A model generated the notes under the pieces. The model saw nothing but the letters and a program-made list of their open reading frames with translations. It ran no database searches and was not told the origin of the DNA. From assembly GCA_003508835.1 (NCBI GenBank), contig PUFA01000070.1:7701001-7765000 (forward strand): a stretch of 64,000 nucleotides of DNA, written 5' to 3'. This DNA is from Eonycteris spelaea. Lineage: Eukaryota > Chordata > Mammalia > Chiroptera > Pteropodidae. Shown here in pieces: positions 37,986 through 50,065 of this stretch; position 1 is the stretch's first letter, and the number at the start of each line of letters is the position of its first letter. Position numbers and translations under genes: made by a program.

Positions 37986-38759
37986 TATATTTTCTAAAGT
38001 GAGGAAATCTTATCCCTTGCAATCATGTTTAATCTAGTCATTTACCTAGAAGAAGAAACCCCTTTTTATCATAGAAAGAAACTTCAATTAATATTCTATC
38101 TTGGTGATCATAAATGTAGAATATGTAGTTTATGAATTAATTAAAATTGCAATTCAATGGCCAAAACTCTTTCAGATTCTTCAAAACACTACTCTCTCTT
38201 GTATATGTAATTTGTGAAGGCAGAAAACTATGACACCTAGAGTAAGGATGCTAAGCCAGCCTTTGTAAAATTGCAAAGGGTATATCTATTTCCTGCCCCA
38301 AGCAGAGGGGTAGAAAGGGTGAAAAGAGATCAAGAACAACAATGCCGCTTTTTGGGATGGTATTTGGTTGTGTTGGACCTGCTCTCATACCCACAATATT
38401 CCTATACAGAAGGAAACTAACATACAGCCCCCTACGAACTGCCATATGTCCTTTACATATGTTACCCATTTGATACTCATTCCAGCTACCCAGGCCACAG
38501 AGTACTGAAAAGATGTGACCGTGTAGTTCAGGTGCTCAGAGTTCGTTCTCACATTCAAAAAGTGCAGTCCAACAACACAAAGTCAGTTAAAACTAACTCA
38601 AGTCTCTACTTGCATTTCAAATATTCTGATGTAGCACACTTTTCTAAAATGTCCTCATTCTCTCTCTGTTACCTTTCTTACCAACCACAACTACTCCAGC
38701 ACCTCTCATATTTTGAAATTCACACACACACAAATTTTTTTTCAAATTAAAATCTTCTG
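37986..38759. other. Unassigned noncoding sequence
   Basis: No gene or confident repeat. Confidence 0.5.
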
Positions 38760-39905
38760 CTCTAAGGGACTCTTAAGAGAATAAAAAGACAAGTCATTGA
38801 GTGGGAGAAATGTATCCACTGGGAGGAAATACTTTTCAAGCACATATCTGATAAAGGACTTGGCTTTAAAATATACAAAAAAACTGTTAAAACCTAACAA
38901 TAAGAAAACAAACAACCCCAAAAAGGGCAAAAGACCTGAACAGACACCTCAGCAACGAAGATATACAGATGGCATATAAGCATTTGAAAAGATGCTCAAA
39001 TTGAACTGTAAATGTAATTGCAAATTAAAACAATGAGCTACCACTACATACCTAATTAGAGCAGCTAAAATCCAAAACAGATAACACCAAATGCTGACAA
39101 GGTTATGGAAAAACTTTCATTCATTGCTGGTGAAAATCAAAATGGTATGGCCACTTTGGAAAATAGTTTGGCCATTTCTTACAAAGTTAAACATACTCTT
39201 ACCATAGACTCCAGCAATCACATCCCTTGGTATTGACTCAAATGAGTTGAAAACTGTATCCACAAAAAACCTACAGACAGATATTTAGAGCAATTTTATT
39301 CATAATTGCCAAAAACAAGAACCAACCAATTGACCATCAATAGTGAATACGTAAATAAACTGTGGTACATCTATGCGATTAAATATTACTCGGTAATAAA
39401 AAGAAATGAGCCACCACACCACAAAAAAGACATCGAGGAAACTTAAATTTATATTGCTAAGTGAAAAAGAAGCCAATTTGAAAAGCCTATATACTGTATG
39501 ATTCTAACTATATGAAATTCTAGAAAAGGAAAAACTATAGAGACAGTTAAAAGATCAACAGTCTGCAAGGAGTGGTAGGCAGGTGGGGAGGAAGGGTAAA
39601 AAGTCAAAGCGCAGTGGGTTTTAGGGCAGTGAATCTATTCTGTAGGATCTTGTAAAGGTGGCTACATGACATTCGGCATTTGACAAAATCCATTGCACTT
39701 TACAAGACAAAGTGAACTCTAATGTAAACTATGGATCTTAGTTAATGATAATGTGTCGATATTAATTCATCAGTTGTAACAAAAACATGCCACACCAATG
39801 CAAGGTGTTAATAATAGAGAAATCAGGGAGAGGTGGAGGCTGTGGGAACTTTCTGTACTTTCTGCTTATTTTTTCTGTAATCTGCTCTATAAAATCCAGT
39901 CTATA
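38760..39905 (+). mobile_element. LINE-1 3' part (older L1MA/L1MB-like)
   Basis: Sense L1 from within ORF2 to the 3'UTR. Landmarks are AAAAGACAAGTCATTGAGTG, CAGACACCTCAGCAACGAAG, GGTATGGCCACTTTGGAAAA, TTCATAATTGCCAAAAACAA, AAATATTACTCGGTAATAAA and the tail blocks GGAACTTTCTGTACTTTCTG and CTGCTCTATAAAATCCAGTC. ORF2 is broken many times. The 3'UTR type differs from that of the elements at 5.5 kb and 50 kb, and this copy is older. Confidence 0.92.
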
Positions 39906-42406
39906 AATGTTTTATAATATTATTTTCCTCTCCACTTAGAAGTGGACCCTGGGACCATTCACAAACCCTCACCAGCTGTTGTGGGTGCCAGAGGACTGGG
40001 AAAGATGTGTCTTCCTCACTGTATTTCCCGTGAAAATCCATCCGTATGTTTTTTGACCCTCTGTCTTTCCTCTCGGCCATTATTTTATTTATTTTGGATT
40101 AATTTTCATCCTGTCCCACTGGTTATTCTTATGTCTGTGTCAGAGAACCCTGTGCTCTACGTGATGCTTTGTGGCCTGAGAGGCTCAGAACGCAGATAGC
40201 TCACCTATCGCTAGGGAGATTCTCCAGGGAGAGACAGAACTTCCTGAGAGGCCACAGAGGTTGCCCCCAGGGAAGCAGTGATGATCTGGAGGTGACAACC
40301 CGATGTTCAGTCTTTTCCCAGAAAGATTCCTTGCAAAGGAACTCCGAACTGATTGGTGGGATCTTTAGTTGCCCAAAGGTCTGATCTAAAGATGAACCAG
40401 GTCAAGGTCAGTGCTCAGGGGAAATGACCCTCCCTGCTTTGACTGGTTGTTCAGAGGAATCATTTTCTGAACCTGCCCCTCCCTTTGCTTCATTGTGAAG
40501 CTTTTGTTACAAAAATGTCACTCAGGGTCCAGGTCTCTCCAGACCTTCTGGAGTCTACTTCAGAAAGCTCTTTTTAGAAAGGTCTACTTTGGGAATCCCC
40601 AAAAGTAGCCCATGTTAAAGTATCCAGTATTTTCTGAGACAGGACAGAAAAAATAGCCAACTAACAAAATCCTCAAAGAAACCTGTGTAGGAGAGTAATT
40701 ATACACAGGTAATTATAACCAACATAGGATACTGAGCCCCAAACTGATCATAAGTCCTCCACAAGTGAGTTCAAAGGTAATATCTCTTAGTTGAAAGAAC
40801 TCCCTCATTGCTTTAAGAGTTAAGCATGCAAATAATCTCCTTTTATTTTCAGGCATTACATCTTTCCTAAGGCTCTAAACACCCTTATTTTTCTTTTCTG
40901 GTAATTGTCAGTCTGCCAAATCACTCAGGAGGAAATGTTTACGGTGCAGTACATACGTTTTTAGTTTATCATTTTGCCATCTGTTCATGGGAAACCATCA
41001 ACACCAGCACATATATACACATTCCTCTAGTCTTCTCCTACCTAAACAGTGCACAACAGCAGAGTTCAGCACACAGTTATTAACAGCAGATGACCTTTTC
41101 ACCGAGATGCGAGGAATATTATTGCCTAGAGACACAGAATGCATGGGATTAGATAGGATGCCAAATCAGCAGATACCTTCCACAGAGAAAAATCATTTTT
41201 CTCACACAACTTCAATTAAAATAAAAATGTAAAACTGGAATGTTTTCTAAAATACAACTTTCCTAAAAGAAATATAACCATGATGTCATTTTAGAGCAAT
41301 TTCTACTGATATACAATATGTGATGTGGATGTAGTCCCTTCATAATTTTCAAATTTTTGTAGAAGCTTTTCTTTACTTTTACTAATAAGAAAAGGTATTA
41401 AATTCACTTGATGTTTTCTGAGTGCCTGTTTTGAGATTATTTTTCATTATATCCTCCTTGTAAACATGGAGAATTTTACAATCCCCTTAAAATGTGGTAA
41501 CTCTACCAGATAAAGAATGTTCTCTGATAACCCCAATTTAAATTTACATTTCTCTGGGATTTAATCTTTTGTATTTTAAAGATTTATTTTTTCTTTATAG
41601 ATTTGATTTAAATTTTAGCTGAACTTTTCTGAATTTAAAGATTGACCTAAATAGAGTTGACCACTGTACATTTGTGAGATTGCTGACCCAGATGACCCAA
41701 AAATGAACAAATTGAGATGAGACGGGTAGTTCTAGGTTCTTTGAATCTTGACTAAATTTAAGCAAGTTATTACTTCCCTTACCAAATCTCAGATAAGGTA
41801 GAAATGTGATAGATACCCTTACAGAGCAATTGTTCGTTTCCTGGATTGGTTCATTCAGCCTGATAATGACTAATCCTAATAAGACCTGCAGTTGGGATTT
41901 GAACCTCAAATGGACCAGCTTGCTTTGCACTAAAAGAAGCCTTTTATTGCCCCTATTAAGCTTCTCAAAGATGTATCTTTTTGTTACCATGGATACCAGG
42001 AAAGATGTATGGGTATGGATCTGCACAAATCCATAATCACTAATCACCTCCGGAAAAATGAACCCAGAACTTCAGGCCCTACTGAAAATGACTCCTAACA
42101 TCATTTTGAGTAAAAACAAATGTACTTTTCTCCTACATTGAAACAAAAATTCTGAAAGCTACAGCTCACCATCACATGCCAGGCTTTCTCACCTACCATC
42201 ACACATGTATATTCATGGAGAAGAGCAATGTCAATCAAGACCATAACTATCTTCAGTTTTGGTCTAAATCCAACTGAAAGAAAATTGTTGCAGAACATAC
42301 TTTATATTGTAATATACTCGTATCCTACCTTGATCTTAGCCAGACAAAAGATAGAATTAAAACATTAGGAGATCCTCTTCATAAATAAGCAGGGAAATAT
42401 TTCTGC
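39906..42406. other. Unassigned noncoding sequence
   Basis: No gene is supported. Positions 40000-40620 have a higher GC content and several CpGs (TATCGCTAGG, AACCCGATG) and could be an unrecognised LTR or single-copy DNA. The window's longest open frame (150 codons, 41595-42047, minus) shows no domain, and its residue mix is that of AT-rich noncoding DNA. Confidence 0.45.
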
Positions 42407-42453
42407 AAAAAAAAAAAAAAGAAAAAAAAAGAAAAAAAAAAGAAAAAAAAAAA
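42407..42453 (+). repeat. A-rich tract with regular G interruptions
   Basis: Runs of 9-14 A separated by single G residues over 47 bp. It looks like an expanded A-tract. No retroposon body is visible upstream. Confidence 0.9.
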
Positions 42454-42521
42454 CCACTGCAGTATAAAGACAAAAGCAGGTGATTACTATGAAGGCATTA
42501 TTTACCAAAAATCTAATCATT

Positions 42522-42525
<4 letters not shown>

Positions 42526-42558
<33 letters not shown>
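42526..42558 (+). repeat. (AT)n microsatellite followed by a T-run
   Basis: About 16 AT units followed by nine T. It is self-complementary and can extrude as a cruciform. Confidence 0.95.
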
Positions 42559-42568
<10 letters not shown>

Positions 42569-42729
42569 GCCTTAGCCATGAGCCAAGCACTGAAGATATT
42601 TTTTTAAAATTCAAAACCTATCATTTTCAGAAAGCTTATATTCTGCTTAGGTAAGTGAGGCATATATACCAAAGCAACCTATGAACAGCAAAGACTGTCT
42701 AGTCACACTCCAGAAAAGATAGTATAGAT

Positions 42730-43760
42730 AAGTACTATGGAGATCAAGAAACAGAAAGATCCTTGTAGAATGAAACAGTTAGAGAAAGGCTTACTAGAGA
42801 TGGTGAGCCTTGAGGTAGACTTGACTTGAGTTAGAGCTAAATAAAAGGATAGGCATTCCACATCAGAGGAGGCCGCTTACTTTCATTAGGAGGCTGAAGG
42901 AAGCCTCTCCGAGGAAATGGTGTTTGAGCTGAATCCTAAATTATAAGCAGGCATAATTCCTGCAGGCATCAGGAAGAGGAAGCAGCAAGATCATATGTTC
43001 TTAGGAGAAAAATAGTTCATGTTCTTGTTCTAGGGCAGAAATGAGGCCAATGTGTCAGACGCACAGTGAGAAGGCAGAGAGTGGCCCATGGTTCAGGCTG
43101 GAATAAGAAGGCAGCAAAATGAGGAAGGGCGTGTATATGTACCAAGATTGAAAGTTTCCCAGAAATCTCCAGAAGACTTTGCCCATAGCTGTGAGGATGT
43201 CTAAAACTGTAGTTCTTACCTACGCATATTGCTACCCCAAACAATACCAGGGTTCTCTTGGGGAAAGTAAATACTGGGAAGGTATCCAACTGTGTGAGCA
43301 TAATATCCAAGTACAAAGTGAAAGACAACAGTTGGTTATGGGTATCTGGAATCTAGGGGAGTAGTTAGAAATATGAGAAGAAGAAAAAACAAACAAACAA
43401 ACATCAGCCTATAGAAGATATTTAAAGCCATGGACTAAGTAAAGCTAGTTAGGTAAAAAGTGAAGAAAGAGAAGAGAACTCTAGGTTGAGCCTAGAAACC
43501 TTTCAATATCTGAGGTCCAATAGAGGAAGTAGCAAAAAAGGTTGAAAGGAAAAGTCAGGAAGGCAGAAGGAAAACCAGAAGAATATGCTGAACCTTGCTG
43601 AGAAGTCATGTCAGAGACGGTAAAGCTGGGGCCCCAGATTTGGCACCATGGACATGGTTGGTAAACATGAAAAGAGTAGTTCCAATAGAACAACGAATTA
43701 CAGGCGCCACATTGGAGTGGGCTGAATAGTGACTAGGAGGCAAGAAAAGGGGATCGAGTA
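42730..43760 (-). repeat. L2-like LINE sequence, antisense (tentative)
   Basis: GGAAGCCTCTCCGAGGAAAT followed by GTGTTTGAGCTGAATCCTAA corresponds to the antisense L2 block with consensus 'GGAAGGCCTCTCTGAGGAGG'. The downstream purine-rich text to 43760 is compatible but unclear. More than one element may be present. Confidence 0.45.
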
Positions 43761-46700
43761 TAAAAAACTATTCCAAGAAGTCTTGCTATAAAGGAAACAG
43801 AGGATGGAAGGTAAGTGATTTCAAGAGAAGTTTGTTGTTGTTCTTGTCGTTAGTTTGTTTTGCATATTTCCTTATTTTGTAAGTGGGAAATACTAGAATA
43901 TGTTTCTCTGCTGATGGAAGACCTTGAATTTCAAGCTGATAGGTTGAGATTTAATTTTAGAAGTGTTGCAAGTTTTAAGCCGAAAAATGACGTAATGAAG
44001 TCAGTGTTTTAGAAGATTCATCTGAGAAGAGCTTCCCATAAATTGTGTAAAATTGGAAAAGTATACATAGCAATGAATAGTGCTAGATGTCCCCCAAAGG
44101 GAGCTGACTAATGCAACAGCAAATGGCCTTAAAGAGGCTCCTGAGGTAAGTCAGCTGTGAGTCTTTCGATGGCTAAAGAATGGTCCCCAGAAGGGCATTT
44201 AGAATCGATACCTCTCCAAAAGGCAAAATTTAAACTTAAAGTCTGTCTCTAAGAGACTGCCATAAAAACTGCAAACAGTGTAAAATATCTGAGGGTAAAC
44301 TAGTGAAGCCATCACTAAAATCTACTAAATATTAAATGGATGAATGTGTGGATCAGCACTTTTTATTCTTATAATTTATCGAACTGTGTAAATAAACATA
44401 CATGGTACTTTATAGAACATAAAACACAAAAAACAAAGTTCCTGTCCTGTGAAGTTTACGATCTCATTCAGACTTAAACAAAAACACTGGATGATTACCC
44501 CTAAAATTTTTTTCAGCCAAAGTGGTTAGAGAAGGTGTGAGTGCCACTAATACAATAGATCAATGTTTTACAAGTCCCAGTCCACAATTCCGATAGAATT
44601 ATTAGAGATGATGGACACCTACCAAAATTTTTTTTATCTGTGTTGCATATACATTCCAAAATATTTGGAAATGAACATGTGTTTATTTTCATGGCTCCTC
44701 TCTGGTACTTCTCTGGTAACAGGAAGCATGGAGGCTGTAGCAAGCAGCCCAGTCAACTTACTTTCAGATGGAGCTGACAGCCCGCAAGGCGAAGGTGAAG
44801 TAATTCACCCTCGTTCACTCCACCCATTAGCAGAGCTGGACCCCAATGTGCAGTCTAGTACTCAACCTCTTTCCTCCTTCAGAAGCCAATCAGCTAACAG
44901 AAGTTCCATTTATCTCCCCACTGATTTTCATGAAACTCCTGTGACCCTTTTATCCTATTTCCTCTAAAATTCAGCTGCATTCTGCAGCACTTTAACAAAA
45001 GGATCAGCGAAGGAGATAAGGAGCTGCTCTCTAACACCCAGGTCCCAGGTGCTGATGGCCCAGAATGAAAGATTGGCCATCTTGAACATGGAATCATCTC
45101 TGACAGAGGCTTTTCTGTTCCCTGAGTCCATTTTTGAAGTGTTTTTCCTCAGAAAATCAGATGGTGCCCACTCTCAGCAGTCACATTTAAATCAGCCTAA
45201 AAATGTAGCAAAAACGCAGTTTGTGAGATTTGGGTGCCTAGAACAACAGCCTACAGAAAAGAACATACAGTATGTGGTAGATTAATTGACTGTGAAATTA
45301 TGTTTAAACAACAAAGCTTTTTAAAGTGTTAGGAATGTAAAGAAGCATGTAAGCAAACTGATTTTCATTATTTGTTGAGGTAAAACAGTTTGCCCTTTTC
45401 TCATGCTTTTTTTCTTCTTTTCTCTTTATAAATGTCTTACAAGTACCTGCTATGGGATCATTTCATTTAGAAAACTTTCCTAAACACCAGTCCCTGAAAC
45501 GAGAGCTCTATTTGTAGAGGTGGTGAATGATTCTTAGCCGACATGATCTGCAGTGGTTTCTGTGGATGGTAAAAGCTAATAAAGCACTATACAAATCAAA
45601 AGTATCATATTAATGTTATTATGATGAATAAAGTGGATGGTCACTGTTGTGCAGCTGAGTGATTGCCTATCACTTTACAACTGCAAAGGACAATAGAGAA
45701 AATTAATCCACCCCACTCATTTTAAAAACAAGGAAAAATGCAGGCTAAATGAAAGAATGTGATTTGTCCAGGACTCCACAACAGGTGAGAGGCTGAGCTG
45801 GAGACAGAATGTTATAAAGTATAAGGAGTTATAAAACTCCATTCTCCAGAAAGCTCTCTTGTGTGATACCTCAGGTCTGGATGTGATATCTTCCACCAGA
45901 CCATACCTGTTAGTTATCTTAGTCTTGCCCAAGAGCATCCTGTGGGTCAGTGACTGAAGGTCCAGGACTAAAACAACTAAGAAGAAAGGTCAGTCATTAT
46001 TAGGCCCATGGTCCTCAAAGCTAAAGCCAGGGGAAATGAGGCAATTATTTTGGAAGAATATTAAAATATTGATTCCATGGCTTTTAGCCTATGGTCACAG
46101 CAACATAGGCAACATAAATGCACTAAACTGATTTATTTTTAAACTTCGATTTTCAAAGTGTTCATTTTTTTAGTTCATCGGAATCTACAGTGTGCCCAAT
46201 TTTGCTTTTCTATTTCCAAACACTATATTGGTTTCCTACATGATGATCATTTCATAGGGTACCAGTGTAATAATTGTGCACAGTCCATTTGCTGAACAGT
46301 CTATTTGTTATTGGCTTTAATACAGTTTGTTGTCTCTTGTATCATCCAATAAAGAACAGAGTATTCTTTCTAAGCATACTTATCAAAATTTTCACCAAGA
46401 CATGTGGAATCTATTGTTTTCAGAATAAGTGAATTCACTGCAAATTTAAAGTCAAGCTATAAAATATTTCCCCCTAAAATTCTAGGTTTTTCAAAATATT
46501 GCCAACTCTACAGAGGCTAGTCACAGATATGATGATGGGGTCAGGCTCCTGATTGACAGGAACACGTAGGATCACAAAGTCATCAATGTGTGACTTCCAG
46601 CCATAGTGAATGTATGTTGAGAGAGACAGAAGCAGGGAATTATAAAGCTCAGGGGAAAATATTATGAATAATCAGAGAAGGAAGAGGTGGAAAGTAAAGT

Positions 46701-47179
46701 GTGTCTCCTGCCTGCCTACTTTCTTCATATATTAGACACAGTAAATGCATAAGACACAGATCTATTCTCTTTGCATAAAATCTCTACTTTCCAGATTATG
46801 ATATCTCCATTCCAGAGGCATTCTGTCTCCCATTCCAGCAATTATCAAGCTTTTCAGGATGTCATTATCCCAGTGAGAACCTCAGTAGTCCACCCAAGTC
46901 AGGGGAGGTCCTACCATAAGGAAGAGCAGAAAGAAGAAACAGCCCCCTGCAGGTTGCTTTCCCTACTGCAGCTCTTAGAAAACAAAATCCAAAGAAAAAT
47001 TTGCTTCTCTCATAGCAACAGGGTACTCCTCCTAAGCAGTTTATATACAGCAGGATAAAAACCCCACAATGATAGAAATGCAGTTTCTGATCTCAAAATG
47101 AACCCTTCAAATTTGGTGGAGAAGGGAGATGACAAAGCCCAATCTCAGAATTTCCCAACCAAATCAAGTAACAATAGTA
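43761..47179. other. Unassigned noncoding sequence with a MIR relic
   Basis: No gene. A reverse MIR core is visible at 45705-45830 (CACTCATTTTAAAAACAAGG, TTTGTCCAGGACTCCACAAC). The 134-residue frame at 44563-44967 has no recognisable domain. Positions 44720-45130 are moderately GC-rich and look single-copy. Confidence 0.45.
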
Positions 47180-48300
47180 GTCATTTACTCATTTGTTCAG
47201 CAAATATTCATTGAGTATCTGCTCTGAGCCAGCCACTATTCTAGGTGCTGGGGATACAGCAGTGAACAAACAGTCCAGGAAAGTGAGTTAGATGGTGTAA
47301 ATACTATGGATAAAAATAAGATAAGGTAAGGGAGAGACATAAGGACTTGGGAAGGTGGGCCAGTTCGCAATTTTAAATAAGGTGTCCAAGGAGAGGCTTA
47401 CTGAAGAGCTGACCTTTGAGTAAAGGTCTGTAAGAAGTGAGTGAGTGAAACAGACAATTATCTGGGACAACAACAGGAACAAGAGCAAGTTCAAATGCCC
47501 TAAGGTAGGAGCATACCTGGCATGTTAGGGGAATTGCAAGGAAGTCTGTGTGGCTGGAATGGAGAAAAGGAGAACAGTGGATGACAAGGACAGAGAGAGA
47601 ACATGTAGGGTCTTGTCAATGATAGGAAGGACTTTTACTCTCAGTGATATGTCTGACTTACATTTCTAAAGGATTATTCTGACTTCTGCATTGAGAATAG
47701 ATTGAATGGGCGGGGGGAGGGCAGGAGAGCAGTGGAGGTCAAGGTAGGGAGATTAGTTAGGAGGCTATTACAGATGATAATGGCTCAGACCAGGGAGGTA
47801 GCCTAAGTGATGTACAGAATGATGGGTTGTGAGTATAACTACAGACATAACTGCAAAGCCAATAAGATTGACAGATAGAATTTTTTAAATTTTATTTTAT
47901 TATTAGTTTCAAGTATACGGTACATTGGTTAGACATTTATAGTTTATAAAACAGTCCTCCTAATTGCTCTTTCTCTCCTCTGGCTCTGCACCTAGCCATA
48001 CATTGATGCAAACTGCATTCCCTATGCCATGCTCCCCATAGATTGGATGTGGGATGAAAAAGAAAAGAGTCAAGACTTCAAGGTTTTGAACCTGAATAGC
48101 TGGAAGTGTGAACTAAAATGCAGAACACTAAAAGAGAAGCTAGTTTGGAAAGGATGATCAGAAGTTCAGGTTTGAATATGTTATATTTGAGTTGCTTCTC
48201 AGACATCCAAATGAAGATGCTAGGTATAAGAACTTGGATATGCAGATCTAGAATTGGGAGGAGATCCTGGACAGAGATATAAATGTCAGTCACGTGTACA
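47180..48300 (-). repeat. Long L2 LINE, antisense, interrupted by an L1 fragment
   Basis: The reverse L2 order is clear. Landmarks are ATTCATTGAGTATCTGCTCT, GGTGCTGGGGATACAGCAGT, AAGGAGAGGCTTACTGAAGA, GTAGGGTCTTGTCAATGATA and GTTAGGAGGCTATTACAGAT. After the insertion at 47885-48037 come AGAGTCAAGACTTCAAGGTT, GAAGTTCAGGTTTGAATATG and CAGACATCCAAATGAAGATG. With nearly 1 kb of L2 text it is the longest L2 in the window. Confidence 0.85.
47885..48037 (-). mobile_element. Short LINE-1 3' end inserted antisense in L2
   Basis: It starts with a T-rich block (TTTTATTTTATTATTAGTTT), then GTATACGGTACATTGGTTAG and CATTCCCTATGCCATGCTCC. This is the reverse complement of a laurasiatherian L1 3'UTR of the type at 49652-50065. 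It is heavily 5'-truncated, about 150 bp. It lies within the L2 and is therefore younger. Confidence 0.8.
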
Positions 48301-49134
48301 GAGCTTCTCCACCTGCTGATCCAATTTTTATGGCATCTCTTCCTGTTCTGAACCTTGATTATTTTTTCAGGCTCTTTAAATTAAAAGGGCCCTCCTCCTA
48401 AGGACTTTAATAATTTAGTGTTTTTTCCTTCTGTGTAAGTGTCTTAATTCAGGGCTCAGATGAGTAACTGGAAAGGAAAGTTATTATTGTTCTACTATTT
48501 CTAGAACAAAAGCTTTTAAGTTCTACATTAGTCACTAAAGAAGCTTGAAAGAGACTTCTTTAAAAAGAAAATGAAGTGAGAAATTCCCTAGTAAAATTAT
48601 TATAGAATTTAATTTGTGACTCTCTTCATGGCAATTTTGTGAGATATCATCAATATTCATTGTTATGGCACTGGAAACATTCAGTATGTTGGGGTTTTGT
48701 TTTTGTTTTTGTTTTTGTTTTTGCATTGTTATTAAAAGTTGCCTGTAGAGTCAGATTCCTCAATATAAAATCTTAAGTTTCTTTTGGCTAGTTTCTTAAA
48801 TTTAAGGATGCATTATTGCCACACTGTCATTTAAGATATAAGAAGACATTCCCTGGCCACCTAGGTCACATGTTTGCCTCCTTTAGTTATTTGATAATCT
48901 AGAAATCATTTAGTCTCTATCTCTTCCAGAAACTCTCCTTCAATCCACCTGTGATTAAATTGTAAGGAAGAGAATCTCTCCACACCAGACTAAGATAGTA
49001 TTAAGGGGTCGATAAACATATACCAGAACTATTTTCTATTGGTTTTTGCAAAATCTGAGGTTGTCTTACATTGAGTAGGCAAAGCACACCACACAGCTCA
49101 GGATTACAAATGTACAAATGCAAGAATCTTCTCC
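48301..49134. other. Unassigned noncoding sequence
   Basis: AT-rich single-copy-looking sequence with no gene. Confidence 0.5.
48694..48724 (+). repeat. (GTTTTT)n microsatellite
   Basis: About five GTTTTT units. It explains the Gln-Lys repeat seen when the minus strand is translated. Confidence 0.92.
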
Positions 49135-49235
49135 TGGACTTGGAGGCAGGAGATGTCTGTTCTGACCACAATAACGCCTTATGCTTGGTTTGTGACAAAG
49201 ACAATAGCAAGTCACTCCGCTTCTCAGTCCCTAAA
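49135..49235 (+). repeat. MIR fragment, sense
   Basis: GGAGGCAGGAGATGTCTGTT and CAATAGCAAGTCACTCCGCT followed by TCTCAGTCCCTAA give the MIR order in a diverged form. Confidence 0.5.
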
Positions 49236-49239
49236 CCCT

Positions 49240-49651
49240 AAATACAGTCTCATGCTGCATAAAATGTTTTGGTCAACAATGGACTGCATATACAACAGTG
49301 GTCCTACAAGATTATAAATTTTCCTGTCACCTAGTGATGTCATAGTCATTGTAACATAGTGCAACACATTACTCATGTGTCTGTGGTGATGCTGGTGTAA
49401 GCAAACCTATTGTGCTGCCAGTCGTATAAAGGTACAGCACATATAATGAAGTACATAATACTTGATAATGATAATAAAGGACTATGTTATTGGTTTATGT
49501 ATTTACTATACCATACTTTTTATCATTGTTTTAGAGTGTAATCTTTCTACTTATAAAAAAAGTTTGCCGTAAACAGTATACTGTGTTATACTGGCAACAG
49601 CCTCACACATCTCATGCTTACCACATCTCAATTAATCATTTTCTCTTGTAG
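49240..49651 (+). mobile_element. Tigger-type (TcMar) DNA transposon relic, 3' truncated
   Basis: GGTCAACAATGGACTGCATA, ACAGTGGTCCTACAAGATTA, GTGGTGATGCTGGTGTAAGC, GCTGCCAGTCGTATAAAGGT and TGATAATGATAATAAAGGAC are ordered landmarks of a mammalian Tigger-group element. The right terminal inverted repeat is missing. The text gives way to L1 at about 49652. Confidence 0.7.
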
Positions 49652-50065
49652 TGGACCTAGAGGGTATTATGCTGAGCAAAATAAGTCAGACAGAGAAAGA
49701 CATACTGCATGATTTCACTTATATGTGGAATCTAAAAACAAAATAAACAAAACGAAACAGAAACAGATTCAGAAACAGAGAACACACTGATGGTTGCAGA
49801 GGGAACGGGTGGTGGGAATGGGTGAAAAAGGTGAAGGGGGTTAAGAGGTACACAACTCCGGCTATAAAATAAGTCACGGAGATGTAATGTACAGTGCAGG
49901 GGATATAGTCAATAATATCATAATAATTTTGTATAAGGGCAGGTGGTTACTAAACTTGTCATGGTGATCACTTCATGAGGTATATAAGTGTGAATCATTA
50001 TGTCGTACACCTGAAACTAATATAATATTGTATGTCAAATATAATTTTAAAATAAATTTTTTAAA
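49652..50065 (+). mobile_element. LINE-1 3'UTR, laurasiatherian type, sense
   Basis: It opens inside the end of ORF2 with GGACCTAGAGGGTATTATGC. It continues through CTTATATGTGGAATCTAAAA, AAAGGTGAAGGGGGTTAAGA and ACCTGAAACTAATATAATAT to an AATAAA-like end at about 50055. It is 5'-truncated, about 410 bp, and less diverged than the element at 38.8 kb. Confidence 0.92.

Noticed and set aside
41595..42047. Longest open frame in the window (150 codons, minus strand)
   Set aside because: No domain, no repeats, no codon bias that I can see. Frames of this length are expected by chance in 64 kb of AT-rich DNA read six ways.
44563..44967. 134-codon plus-strand frame
   Set aside because: No recognisable family. 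No splice-site or promoter context was found, and the amino-acid mix is not protein-like in its first half.
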